From positions 62,001-126,000 of the forward strand of contig JAOAEE010000027.1 in assembly GCA_026416955.1 (NCBI GenBank): a DNA stretch of 64,000 nt, read 5' to 3'. Numbering within the stretch: the first letter of the stretch is position 1; every line of letters starts with the position of its first letter. The translations under genes were made by a program, and so were the position numbers. Shown here piece after piece: positions 37,497 through 46,768 of this stretch. This DNA is from Ignavibacteria bacterium (GTDB lineage: Bacteria > Bacteroidota > Ignavibacteria > Kapaibacteriales > UBA2268). The notes under the pieces are model-generated. The model did not search any database. It was given only the letters and a program-made list of their open reading frames with translations, and was not told the DNA's origin.

Positions 37497-38528
37497 ATGA
37501 GCGAGGTATTATCGCAATCGGAAATAGATAATCTGTTGAAAGAAATGTCGACAGGAGCGCTCGATGTCGACGACTTTCTTAGCGAGCGCCTTAAACGAGC
37601 AGAAATCACAAACTACGATTTCCGACGCCCTAATAGAATTTCTAAATCTCAAGTTCGAACTCTGCAAAGTATACACGAAAATTTTGCAGAAGTTTTTGGA
37701 TATTATTTAGTTTCTCGCCTTCAAACTGTTGTTACAATTTCAGTTACATCTGTCGACCAATTGTTCTACTCGGAATACATTCTTTCGGTTTCAAATCCCA
37801 GTTGCCTCTATGTTTTCGAAATTGTAGGAACCGATGGGTCTGGGATACTGGAGATTAGTCCACAATTGGCATTAATTCTTGTTGAAAGACTTCTTGGAGG
37901 AAGTGGCGATACACAACCAAAACCAAGACAAATTACTCCAATCGAACAAGCCGTAATTCGAGGTGTAATTGAACACGCACTCTACGATTTACAAAATGCT
38001 TGGCGTTCCATCGCAGAACTCTCTTTCAAGTATCAACGCTTAGAAATGGAAGCCGACTTTGTCCAAATTGCTCCTTCCTCCGAAATAGTAATTGTTGTTT
38101 CATTCGATGTGAACATTGGATTGCATACTTATTTAATGAATTTATGTTTTCCAACTTTTGCTCTTGAAGAGGTTTTGACTAAACTTACTCGCCAGCAAGT
38201 TACTGCCGGACCCGTTAAAATGACACCAGAGAAAGTAAGGGAAAACATCGAAACAATTAAAAGGCATATGTCTAAAACTTACTTGCCAGTTAGCGCCGAA
38301 CTTGGCAAAACCTCGATTACAGTAAAAGAACTTTTAGAGCTAAAAGAAGGGGATATTATTCGCCTAAAAAATAAAATAACTGATGAAATTATCATTTCAA
38401 TAGGAGGCAAGAAAAAATTTGCTGGTCGACCAGGTATGGTCGACAATAAAAAAGCTGTAAAAATCCTTCGTCCTTTGCGGGACGAAGACCTTGTTGAAGA
38501 TGATTTGTTGTACAAAGAGGAGGATTAA
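37497..38528 (+). CDS. fliM: Flagellar motor switch protein FliM
   Basis: FliM is the middle layer of the C-ring and binds CheY-P to reverse rotation. The 343-residue length is normal. The N-terminal peptide [14 protein letters not shown] is the CheY-P-binding motif. The middle CheC-like domain contains [27 protein letters not shown], and the C-terminal SpoA domain is [27 protein letters not shown]. It lies 15 bp after fliL and 2 bp before fliN. The presence of the CheY peptide implies chemotactic control of the motor. Confidence 0.97.
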   Translation: MSEVLSQSEIDNLLKEMSTGALDVDDFLSERLKRAEITNYDFRRPNRISKSQVRTLQSIHENFAEVFGYYLVSRLQTVVTISVTSVDQLFYSEYILSVSNPSCLYVFEIVGTDGSGILEISPQLALILVERLLGGSGDTQPKPRQITPIEQAVIRGVIEHALYDLQNAWRSIAELSFKYQRLEMEADFVQIAPSSEIVIVVSFDVNIGLHTYLMNLCFPTFALEEVLTKLTRQQVTAGPVKMTPEKVRENIETIKRHMSKTYLPVSAELGKTSITVKELLELKEGDIIRLKNKITDEIIISIGGKKKFAGRPGMVDNKKAVKILRPLRDEDLVEDDLLYKEED

Positions 38529-38530
38529 TT

Positions 38531-38947
38531 ATGTCCTTGACACAAGAAGAAATAGATGCCCTTATTAGTAGTGGTGCTCTACCGCAAGAAGGTGCCCAAG
38601 AAATCAAAGAACCTCTAGAAGGAAGCCCATTACCTATGGGCAAAACCGGTTCCGAAGCTGGAGAGACAATCTATTCTCCGCTCGAACCCAAACTCGAATT
38701 GCTTTATGATCTGCAACTTCCCGTTTCAATAGAACTAGGCCGTACCAATATGTTAATTAGGGATATCCTCTACCTTGGTCGTGGTTCAGTAATAGAGTTC
38801 GATAAATTAGTAAGCGAACCTGTTGATGTTCTTGTCAATGGTAAAAAAATTGCAGAAGGGGAAGTCGTTGTTATCGATAAGCACTTTGGAATTCGTATTA
38901 CAACGTTGGTCGACCCAACCGAAAGATTAAAGACAATTAAGAGATAG
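38531..38947 (+). CDS. fliN: Flagellar motor switch protein FliN with a FliM-type N-terminal peptide
   Basis: The 138-residue protein has a C-terminal SpoA domain (about 55-135) reading [23 protein letters not shown]...[23 protein letters not shown], diagnostic of FliN, the lowest C-ring layer. Its N-terminus is [16 protein letters not shown], similar to the CheY-binding EIDxLL peptide of FliM. FliY proteins (for example in Bacillus) carry the same peptide on a larger CheC-containing FliN, but no CheC domain fits here. It lies 2 bp after fliM. Confidence 0.95.
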   Translation: MSLTQEEIDALISSGALPQEGAQEIKEPLEGSPLPMGKTGSEAGETIYSPLEPKLELLYDLQLPVSIELGRTNMLIRDILYLGRGSVIEFDKLVSEPVDVLVNGKKIAEGEVVVIDKHFGIRITTLVDPTERLKTIKR

Positions 38948-38949
38948 CA

Positions 38950-39339
38950 ATGCCAAGCACAGATTTAATTCAATCCTTGCTTGTTGTTTTCGGTTTTCTT
39001 TTTGTTGTTTTTCTAGTTTCAATTTTTTTGAAAAAAACTGCCTCGAGTAGAAAAATAACAAATCTTGGGCTAGATTTTAAAATTGTGTCCAAGCTTCCTC
39101 TTACAAACAAATCAATTTTGTACATCGTACAAATTGGTAACTATTTTTTGCTCGTGGGTTCAAGCGAAAACAATATCACCGCTATTGCAGATTTAACAAA
39201 AGTATTTCAATCAAGTGGAAATAATCCGCAAAAATTTGAAATTCCAATTAATCAAAGATTTGAACGTGGAAGCGAGAACCCATCTGATTTTTCTTTTAAA
39301 AACTTTCTAAAAGAAACTTTCCGAAAGTCCAAAAATTAA
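38950..39339 (+). CDS. fliO: Flagellar biosynthesis protein FliO (probable)
   Basis: A 129-residue protein with one N-terminal transmembrane helix (about 7-27, LIQSLLVVFGFLFVVFLVSIFL) and a short cytosolic FliO-like domain: KIVSKLPLTNKSILYIVQIGNYFLLVGSSENNITAIADL. FliO helps assemble the FliP ring of the flagellar export gate. The gene order fliM-fliN-fliO supports the call, as the sequence of FliO is poorly conserved. It ends within a 4-bp convergent overlap with the next leftward gene. FliP, FliQ and FliR do not follow here. Confidence 0.85.
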   Translation: MPSTDLIQSLLVVFGFLFVVFLVSIFLKKTASSRKITNLGLDFKIVSKLPLTNKSILYIVQIGNYFLLVGSSENNITAIADLTKVFQSSGNNPQKFEIPINQRFERGSENPSDFSFKNFLKETFRKSKN

Positions 39340-40103
39340 AAACTTCCAGAATAAATCAGTTCTAAATTTCTTTCGGGAGAATTCTGGCTTTTAATATTTG
39401 TAAGTAAATCCTTAAAAATCAAACCAATTTGAACATTTGGAGAAAGATAGACATATAAAGATGTATTTAGCAATCCTTTGGACCGCATCAATTCACTGGA
39501 TTTCTCATCCAAATTGGAATTATACTCGAAACTAAACCGAAGAAAATTGGAAATTTTTTGACCAACACCAGCATAAAAATTTATTGCTCGCTGTTTTGGT
39601 TTCAATTCCAATGAATAGTTCAAACCAAGATGTAAATCGCAAATTCCAAGAAAATTTTTAAAAGCTTTACTACCAACAAAAAAAATACCCGGGGAAAGTG
39701 TTTCGAAACGATGATATTGCAAGTAGTATGGTCCAAAACCTTGAGTCGAAATTCCAACTGCAAATGCTGGAAAATTAATCTTTTCTTCTACTACTCTAAA
39801 TTTTACAAGAAGTCCGGGCAAATTCTGGAAGGTTGCATTGCTCGAACCAATTAAATTCGTCCCCCCATACGATACACCCAATATGAAATTGGAAAATGGG
39901 GTAAAATTTAATTCAATGCGCAATCCACCACTTTTAAAGAACCAAGACTCCACTGAAAATGTTCCTTTGGAATTAACTCCAGCTGTTTGAAGTTCAACAA
40001 TCTTTGTTGGTTCTTTCAGTGATTGGCAATTAATTTTACATAAATAAAGAAAAAGAAAAATAAAAACAGAAAATATCAAAGTACTATTTTTTCCCATTTT
40101 CAT
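39336..40103 (-). CDS. Predicted outer-membrane beta-barrel protein
   Basis: The 255-residue product has a signal peptide (about 3-25, IFSVFIFLFLYLCKINCQ) followed by alternating strand patterns (LRIELNFTPFSNFILGVSYGG, LLVKFRVV, FPAFAVGISTQGF, INFYAGVG, FRFSFEYNSN, NTSLYVYLSPNVQIGLIF). The look is like YjbH-type or other monomeric barrels. The start is ambiguous: ATG at 40103 or 40097; both overlap the end of motB by about 14-20 bp, suggesting translational coupling. It is third in a leftward set after the Asp-box protein and motB. No role in motility or secretion can be proven. Confidence 0.72.
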   Translation of the reverse strand: MKMGKNSTLIFSVFIFLFLYLCKINCQSLKEPTKIVELQTAGVNSKGTFSVESWFFKSGGLRIELNFTPFSNFILGVSYGGTNLIGSSNATFQNLPGLLVKFRVVEEKINFPAFAVGISTQGFGPYYLQYHRFETLSPGIFFVGSKAFKNFLGICDLHLGLNYSLELKPKQRAINFYAGVGQKISNFLRFSFEYNSNLDEKSSELMRSKGLLNTSLYVYLSPNVQIGLIFKDLLTNIKSQNSPERNLELIYSGSF

Positions 40104-40872
40104 TTGCTTCGTAACCTTTAGTGTTGGGCACATTGTGCTTTTGTTCGGAAATTGTAATTTCTACACGGCGATTTTTTGCTTTTCCTTCGGGCGAAGCATT
40201 GTCCGAGATAGGTCTTTGGTCCGCAAATCCACGAACTACAATAGAATACTCGGGAACCCCTTTCGAAATAAGCAAATATGCTACGTTCACAGAGCGTGCA
40301 ACGGACAAATGCCAATTCGATGGATATCGGAAATTACTAATTGGGTCGCTATCTGTATGACCATCCACCGCAACTTCTTGGTCCTTCGACAATCCCACCA
40401 AAGTTTGTGCAAGTTTTCCAAGAATTTCTTCCCCACCGGGTTCAATTTCTGCTTTTCCAGATTTAAAAAGTAATTTTTCTGGTAGAGTAACAACAATGTT
40501 TTGTCCTTTGTTTTCTACAAAAATTTCTCCTTTTCTTATGTATGGTTCTAATGATTTTACAATATCCGTTTCAATTTCTTTCAAATTTCTCCTATCGGGG
40601 AAAGGTAGAACCGGCTCTGGAATACCTTTCCTAACTCCTTTGAAAGGTTCTAAACCAGTTCCGTGTATATCTTCTTGCCCTTTTTGTGGTTTAAAATAAT
40701 CGGCAAAAGCTTTGGCAAATTCTTTATATCTTTCTTCGTCAACTCTGGCACTTACATACAATATTACAAACAGCCCAAGTAATAGAGTAATTAAGTCTGC
40801 ATAAGTAATCAAGTATCTATCGGGACTGGTTCTACCAGATTCTTCTTCCTTTGGTGTTTTCTTTAAAAGCAT
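40084..40872 (-). CDS. motB: MotB-like flagellar stator protein with OmpA domain
   Basis: A 262-residue protein with a short cytosolic N-terminus, one transmembrane helix with the proton-binding Asp26 in YADLITLLLGLFVILY, a plug/linker region and an OmpA-like peptidoglycan-binding domain (about 130-250; VDGHTDSDPISNF, LSVARSVNVAYLL, KAKNRRVEI). MotB with MotA forms the ion channel of the flagellar stator. motA is absent here. It lies 3 bp downstream of the T9SS-sorted Asp-box gene and overlaps the following barrel gene. A TolR/ExbD-like role is unlikely given the OmpA domain. Confidence 0.9.
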   Translation of the reverse strand: MLLKKTPKEEESGRTSPDRYLITYADLITLLLGLFVILYVSARVDEERYKEFAKAFADYFKPQKGQEDIHGTGLEPFKGVRKGIPEPVLPFPDRRNLKEIETDIVKSLEPYIRKGEIFVENKGQNIVVTLPEKLLFKSGKAEIEPGGEEILGKLAQTLVGLSKDQEVAVDGHTDSDPISNFRYPSNWHLSVARSVNVAYLLISKGVPEYSIVVRGFADQRPISDNASPEGKAKNRRVEITISEQKHNVPNTKGYEANENGKK

Positions 40873-40875
40873 ACT

Positions 40876-43800
40876 TTATTTCATTACACAAAATTGGTTG
40901 ACAAACTGCTCGCCACCATTAGAAACTAATACAGCAAAATATATACCAGAAGTTATATTACTTATATCGATTGGTAATGAATAATAAGTTGAACCCAAGA
41001 TTTCCTCTTCGATGACTACATTCCCCAAAACATCGATAATACGCAAGGAATAAGCTTTCGAAGTTGAACTAGATTTGAAAGAAACTGTTATGTATTCTTT
41101 TGCTGGGTTTGGATTTATAATTAGTTCATTACTATTCAATAAGTTACGATGTTTTTGATTTTCGCTTATAGAAAGTATCAAATCAAATCCCGCAAGTTTG
41201 TAGATATTTCCTGCATAGTCTGTAATCCAGAAATTTTTGTCCCTGGGGTCGAATTCTATCCCTCGTGCATTTATAATACCAGTAGGAGATTGCAAAACAA
41301 TTCTATCCACCTCAATTGAAAGGTTTTCTTTGGGAATTTTACTTATCACGGCCTCAGTCAAAGAACCAGTACTAGGGAAGAAGGTACCAACTTGATAGAC
41401 ATATTTTTCTCTATCATATGCCAAACCTCTTGGTCCGTAGGTTTTCGAGTAAGGATTTTGATAAGTTTTTTCGACTGAACCGTTCGAGGGGTTTACAACC
41501 ATTAATACCTGTTTGCCAAATTCATCTTTCTTATCCCTATCGCCTAAAAGCAACTTACCATCGAACACTTCAATTCCAGTTGGGTAAACATTTGCTGGAC
41601 TTGTAAATTGACGAATCAAATTTCCATTAGTATCTAAAACAAGTACAACACCACCATTACCACTGGTACTATTCATTCTATGAATATACATAATATTGTT
41701 ATCCCTGTCGAAAGCAATATCTGTGAATAGGCTATCGCCGGGTAGTTTAATACTTTTCTCTCTTGTAAGAGTATTTGCGTTGAGTTTAGTTAATTGGTTT
41801 GAACCAAAACTTGTAACCCACAATCCTTCTTTGCCATCGTATGCAATACCATAAGGAATAAAATTAACACTTGTGTTTTGCAAAATCGAACCTCTTTCGA
41901 CTATAGAAATAGTAAATGTGTTTGAAATTTTTACTTGATTTGGATTTGAAAGCGATGTTATTTTAATACGTGCAAGTTCTGTTTCTACATTTGGAATATT
42001 CCAAATGAAGGGAGAGGATGCAACATTTTCAGCAATAATTCTCCAATCAATTCCATCATTTGGAGAGAACTCGATTTTAACGGGTGGAGTAAACCCATAC
42101 CAAGAAATTACTTGTTTTGTAGTACTAACAAAAATTTCGCCTCCTGCTGGTGAAGTAATTTCGAAATTTGTGATAAAATCCAATGGAACATCGGCTTCCC
42201 AAATGCCACGACCGTGGGTTGCAGCTCGTAAAGGAATAGAATTAGCCACCAATTGATATTTGCAAAACTTTAAGTCTGTTACTGGGGAACGTGGAAGACC
42301 TTCACCAAAAGGGAACCAATTTGTTCCACCATCGTAAGTTGCAAAAACACCAATATCGGTACCAACGAAGACAATATCCTCGTTAAAAGGATGAACAGCA
42401 ATTGTATTTACCGGAATATCAGGCAAAGTTTTACCAATATCGTACCAATTTTTGCCAAAGTCTGTTGTTTTGAAAATGTGAGGTGTATAGAACCCAGAAA
42501 AACTAACAAAGGCTGTACCTTGATTTTGGTTTGAAAATGCAATGTCAGTAACCCATCTATTGACCAAACCATTATTGGAAACAATAGTCCAGCGTTCGCC
42601 ACCATCTGTTGTAACAATAACATCTCCCCCACTTGTTCCAGCCATAATAACTTCGGAATTCAAAGGAGAAACTTCGATTGCAGTGTATCGACCATTAACT
42701 TTTGGAGTTGGAAGCACCTCCCAGCTATTCCCGCCGCTATAAGTTGCATAAAGTTTATCACGACCATAATATAAAATGTAGTTAATTTGAGGGTCCATTG
42801 TTAATGGTGGGTCCCATACACTACTCGAAAAATCGATGCCTTTGTCTATAATAGTATATGAACCGCTTTTTAAGTCCAACTTAAAGGGCTTTATCACTCC
42901 ACTCGGGGTAGATTGTCCATATATAATGTTTGGATTTATATAATCAATAACTGTTCGAAAGCCATCACCTCCTGCAACAAATTCCCAATCGTCTGGAGAA
43001 AGATTGCCAAGTGTTCCATTATCTTGGGTTCCACCAAAATTGATATTTGGTTTTGTATGGTCTATATCAAAACCATAAAATTGGGTTACTTGCAAGTTAT
43101 TATTTTTAGGTCTCCAAGTGATACCAGCGTCAGTGGAGAGATATACTCCACCATCGTTGCCCACCATAACTATATTGGGATTAAAGGGATTAAAAGCAGC
43201 ACAATGTTGGTCGACGTGTACGTTTCCACCAGAATATCCATTAGTTACATTTGAAAAGTTTTTTCCATCGGAACTTCTGTAAATATCAATTCCACCAGCA
43301 AGAACAATATTTGAATTTTTAGGATGTACTTCTATGAAATTATTATAAAAGCCCTGCCCACGGAAAAAATCAGTCGAACCTCGGTACACAAGTGTCCAAC
43401 TAATTCCTTTGTTTGTCGAGCGATAAATTAACCCTTGGGATGAAACATCAAGGAGAGCATATACAATATCTGGTTCTGATGGTGAGAATTGTACCGAAAT
43501 CCTGCCAACACCCGATTCAAACCCATTGCTTCGCCTTGCCCAAGTTTTGCCAAGGTCCGATGTATAATAAACTCCATCCCCATTAACACCAATTAAATAT
43601 TCATTTGGATTGTTTGGATTGAAAGAAACATCAGTAACATTTTTATCGAACAATTTGTTCCACGATGCACCAGCATCAGTAGAGACATAGAAACCTGGTT
43701 GGCGAATAGTCGCACCAGCAACAACGATATTGGAATTTTTTGGATGTACATATACTTTCGAAAAAGCCCCAACTTGCGACAAACCAATAAGTTTCCAAGT

Positions 43801-44322
43801 CTTACCACCATTAGTAGATTTATACATTCCGTTACCAAGGTAAATCACCCCGCCACCAATAACAGATTCCCCAGTTCCGGCATAAATGACGTCGGGATTG
43901 TTCATATCAATGGCAATAGAACCAAATGCAATCCCATTTTCGTAGTCGAAAATTGGTTCCCAGTAATCACCCAAATTAGATGAAAACCAAATTCCCCCTG
44001 CAGCGCCTGCGGCATATACCCAACCATTCTTCGTGGGGTGGAAAACAATCGACTTTATTCTTCCACCGATATCGAATGGACCAATAGGCTTCCATTTTGG
44101 TTGTTCTGCAAGTACTCGGCTGCTCGAAAGTTTCTTGTGCAATTTCTCCATTTGCTCAAACGCTGTTTGACGAGCAAAATCTGGGATTTCTTCGAATGGA
44201 TAAGCTCGTTGTTTATTAAATTCCAACGCCCTACGCGCTGGGTCGTCATAATCCTCGTAATTTTTAATTTGACATAATAAAATGAAATTTGAAAAGATTA
44301 AAAACAACAATAAGATTTTCAT
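40876..44322 (-). CDS. Secreted Asp-box (sortilin-like) beta-propeller protein with T9SS sorting domain
   Basis: The 1148-residue product has a signal peptide (about 1-19), a helical segment (about 25-70), then two stacked beta-propellers marked by at least nine Asp-box (S/TxDxGxxW) repeats, for example STNGGKTW, STDAGASW, TSDLGKTW, STNKGISW, TTDGGERW and TTDFGKNW. A central Ig-like domain (about 715-800) and a second, NHL-like propeller follow. The C-terminal domain (about 1065-1148; NPNPAKEYITVSF, LRIIDVLGNVV, SGIYFAVLVSNG) is a type A T9SS sorting signal, so export to the surface is expected. Asp-box propellers often bind or cut sugars or proteins, but no catalytic residues are recognised. 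The ATG at 44322 is preferred to the TTG at 44343. motB follows 3 bp later. Confidence 0.88.
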   Translation of the reverse strand: MKILLLFLIFSNFILLCQIKNYEDYDDPARRALEFNKQRAYPFEEIPDFARQTAFEQMEKLHKKLSSSRVLAEQPKWKPIGPFDIGGRIKSIVFHPTKNGWVYAAGAAGGIWFSSNLGDYWEPIFDYENGIAFGSIAIDMNNPDVIYAGTGESVIGGGVIYLGNGMYKSTNGGKTWKLIGLSQVGAFSKVYVHPKNSNIVVAGATIRQPGFYVSTDAGASWNKLFDKNVTDVSFNPNNPNEYLIGVNGDGVYYTSDLGKTWARRSNGFESGVGRISVQFSPSEPDIVYALLDVSSQGLIYRSTNKGISWTLVYRGSTDFFRGQGFYNNFIEVHPKNSNIVLAGGIDIYRSSDGKNFSNVTNGYSGGNVHVDQHCAAFNPFNPNIVMVGNDGGVYLSTDAGITWRPKNNNLQVTQFYGFDIDHTKPNINFGGTQDNGTLGNLSPDDWEFVAGGDGFRTVIDYINPNIIYGQSTPSGVIKPFKLDLKSGSYTIIDKGIDFSSSVWDPPLTMDPQINYILYYGRDKLYATYSGGNSWEVLPTPKVNGRYTAIEVSPLNSEVIMAGTSGGDVIVTTDGGERWTIVSNNGLVNRWVTDIAFSNQNQGTAFVSFSGFYTPHIFKTTDFGKNWYDIGKTLPDIPVNTIAVHPFNEDIVFVGTDIGVFATYDGGTNWFPFGEGLPRSPVTDLKFCKYQLVANSIPLRAATHGRGIWEADVPLDFITNFEITSPAGGEIFVSTTKQVISWYGFTPPVKIEFSPNDGIDWRIIAENVASSPFIWNIPNVETELARIKITSLSNPNQVKISNTFTISIVERGSILQNTSVNFIPYGIAYDGKEGLWVTSFGSNQLTKLNANTLTREKSIKLPGDSLFTDIAFDRDNNIMYIHRMNSTSGNGGVVLVLDTNGNLIRQFTSPANVYPTGIEVFDGKLLLGDRDKKDEFGKQVLMVVNPSNGSVEKTYQNPYSKTYGPRGLAYDREKYVYQVGTFFPSTGSLTEAVISKIPKENLSIEVDRIVLQSPTGIINARGIEFDPRDKNFWITDYAGNIYKLAGFDLILSISENQKHRNLLNSNELIINPNPAKEYITVSFKSSSTSKAYSLRIIDVLGNVVIEEEILGSTYYSLPIDISNITSGIYFAVLVSNGGEQFVNQFCVMK

Positions 44323-44393
44323 AAAATACCCAACTATAACCAATTAATTTAAAAAAAATTTTTATATCTGATTAGGAATTAATAAATAAGAGA

Positions 44394-44996
44394 CTATTTT
44401 TTTGAAAGTTTAGGGAATAATAAACCAGTAGTTGATTTATACCTAATATACTCATCTCCGAAATAATATTCTAATAATTCTTCTTCTTTGGGAATTCTAT
44501 GGAACAAAAATACTATCAAACCCCCAATCCAAACTATTGCTACAATTATATTCGAAAGGGAAAGGGTAACACCAATGTGTAAAAGTAAATAACCAGTATA
44601 AATTGGGTGTCGGATATATTTGTAGATACCATCCTTAACAAGTTTGTGATTGTTTCTAATACTCAAAGTTGCAGAATAAACCTTTTTTAGTTTGAACATA
44701 GTAATAGAAATTACAATTGTACCTAAATAACCGACAACAACACCAACTGTACGATAAATGTCGGGAATTTTAACAAAAAAATTTTGTATATATTTTTGTT
44801 TGAAAACAATCGAAAAAAGAATAAAAATTTCCAAAATGGTTAGGGCAATTAAAATAATGGTATCAATTTTGAAGGACTTCTTGATATTATTTGGCAATTC
44901 TATATTATTTTGCTTTGGAACAAAAAGTTTTATGAACAATATCGTTAGTAGGAAAATAATATACATTATTCCTACATTCAAAGTATAATTTATCAT
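44394..44996 (-). CDS. Isoprenylcysteine carboxyl methyltransferase-family membrane protein
   Basis: A 200-residue protein with about five membrane helices. The C-terminal half has the ICMT/PEMT signature: LVKDGIYKYIRHPIYTGYLLLHIG, then RIPKEEELLEYYFGDEYIRYK. In ICMT-type enzymes these residues bind S-adenosylmethionine and substrate. Bacterial members modify lipids or small molecules and their substrates are mostly unknown, so none is assigned. The gene lies about 70 bp upstream of the Asp-box gene on the same strand and diverges from rng. Substrates such as phospholipids or hopanoid precursors are speculation. Confidence 0.85.
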   Translation of the reverse strand: MINYTLNVGIMYIIFLLTILFIKLFVPKQNNIELPNNIKKSFKIDTIILIALTILEIFILFSIVFKQKYIQNFFVKIPDIYRTVGVVVGYLGTIVISITMFKLKKVYSATLSIRNNHKLVKDGIYKYIRHPIYTGYLLLHIGVTLSLSNIIVAIVWIGGLIVFLFHRIPKEEELLEYYFGDEYIRYKSTTGLLFPKLSKK

Positions 44997-45106
44997 TCAA
45001 AAAGAATAATTAATAGCAAACTTTATAAATAATTACAAATTTATTTTATTTTATTTCGTCTAAAAAATTGTTTAATAAAAAAATTTGAGTTTTTTGGCTT
45101 AATATA

Positions 45107-46768
45107 ATGAAGAAAGAGATTTTAATAAGTTCGGCTATTAACGAGAACCGAATTGCAATTGTCGAAGATGGAAAATTGGTCGAATATTTTGTCGAGACCC
45201 CAGATAAAGAAAAATTCGTTGGGAATATCTATCTTGGAAGAATAACCCGTATACTCCCAAGTCTGAATGCTGCATTCATCGATATTGGATTGAAACAAAA
45301 TGCTTTCCTTCATTTTTCCGATGTCGACGAGCGATTTCGACAAATTATCTGGGAAGAAGAAAACGAAAGTTCAACTAATGAAAAAAATAATCAAAACAAC
45401 GAAAGCGTAATTCAAGAAATCGACAATCTTTTGGAAAGTTTGAATGGAAAAAATGGAACCAAAAGAAATACAAACAAAAAGAAACCCGAAACCATTGCTA
45501 TTCATCTTAATTCTAAATTGGATATTAAAGAAAATCAATTAATACCAGTTCAAGTTGTTCGCGAAGCTTTTGCTAACAAAGGAGTAAAAGTTACTACAAG
45601 AATTTCTATTCCGGGTAGGTACCTTGTCCTTGTTCCAGACTTCAAAATCATAGGGGTTTCGAGGAAAATCCATTCTCCACAAGAACGACGCCGTCTTCGT
45701 ACCCTTGCTTCAAAGATTACCAATAAGGAATTCGGTTGCATTATCAGAACTGCCGCAATTGGTAAGGACTACGAAGATTTGGAAAACGATTGGGAAAAGT
45801 TGAAAGTTACTTGGGAGAAAATTCAAAAAAAGATTACAAACTCGAAAGAACCTACTCTTTTGTACAAAGATTTCGAGTTAACCACAAGCATTATTCGAGA
45901 TTTATTCCGAAATGATGTAAACAAAGTTGTAGTGGACTCCAAGAAACTCTATAAAGAAATCGTTGAGTACCTTGAAGATTATTCTCCTGATTTTCTACAA
46001 AGAGTTGAATTTTACAAAGGGAAAACCCCACTTTTCGATTATTATCAAATAGAAAAAGATATTGAATTAACAAAGCAAAGAAAAGTTCCCCTACCTAGCG
46101 GTGGTTCAATAATTATAGACCAAACCGAGGCAATGTTTATTATCGATGTAAATTCTGGGAAGTTGGTAAGCGAAGCAACACAAGAAATAAATGCTTTCAA
46201 GACCAATATGGAAGCAGTAAACGAGATTGCACGTCAAATTCGCTTACGGGACTTGGCGGGAATAATTATAGTTGATTTTATTGATATGCACGACCCAATT
46301 AATAGAAAAAAAATCTACTTTGCAATGCGTCGGGCAATGAAGAAAGATAGAGCAAAAGCAGTTGTCTTCCCTTTAACTGAACTTTCGTTAATGCAAATTA
46401 CTCGGCAAAGGATTAATTTAAATATTTCCGAGAAAGTTACCGAAGTTTGCCCGCTATGTAAAGGTCTGGGAAGAATACCCACAAAAGCAGAAGTACTTAC
46501 AAAAATTGAACGATGGTTGAAAAATTTCAAATCGAGGACACGCGAATTTCGACTCCGTTTACACGTTCATCCACATATTGCCGACTATTTAACTGAAGGT
46601 AATATTTCCAGACTTACAAAACTTATGTTGAAGTATTTTGTTAGAATTAAACTTGTTATCGACGATACCCTTCCCCTCGACCAATTTAAATTTGAATCGA
46701 TTAAGCAAAACAAGGACATAACAAAGGAATTTTTGGAAGTTAATTATGACGGGGTCATCGACAATTAA
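45107..46768 (+). CDS. rng: Ribonuclease G/E family endoribonuclease
   Basis: A 553-residue enzyme with an S1 RNA-binding domain (about 35-150; GNIYLGRITRILPSLNAAFIDIG, QNAFLHFSDV). The catalytic DNase I-like domain has two magnesium aspartates in MFIIDVNSGKLV and IIIVDFIDMHD. A Zn-link-type Cys pair, EVCPLCKGLGR, follows. It lacks the long disordered C-terminal scaffold of E. coli RNase E, so it fits RNase G. RNase G/E cleaves single-stranded AU-rich RNA and processes rRNA 5' ends. The S1 domain is interrupted by a low-complexity Asn/Lys-rich insert (about 85-125). It overlaps dxr by 23 bp. Confidence 0.94.
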   Translation: MKKEILISSAINENRIAIVEDGKLVEYFVETPDKEKFVGNIYLGRITRILPSLNAAFIDIGLKQNAFLHFSDVDERFRQIIWEEENESSTNEKNNQNNESVIQEIDNLLESLNGKNGTKRNTNKKKPETIAIHLNSKLDIKENQLIPVQVVREAFANKGVKVTTRISIPGRYLVLVPDFKIIGVSRKIHSPQERRRLRTLASKITNKEFGCIIRTAAIGKDYEDLENDWEKLKVTWEKIQKKITNSKEPTLLYKDFELTTSIIRDLFRNDVNKVVVDSKKLYKEIVEYLEDYSPDFLQRVEFYKGKTPLFDYYQIEKDIELTKQRKVPLPSGGSIIIDQTEAMFIIDVNSGKLVSEATQEINAFKTNMEAVNEIARQIRLRDLAGIIIVDFIDMHDPINRKKIYFAMRRAMKKDRAKAVVFPLTELSLMQITRQRINLNISEKVTEVCPLCKGLGRIPTKAEVLTKIERWLKNFKSRTREFRLRLHVHPHIADYLTEGNISRLTKLMLKYFVRIKLVIDDTLPLDQFKFESIKQNKDITKEFLEVNYDGVIDN

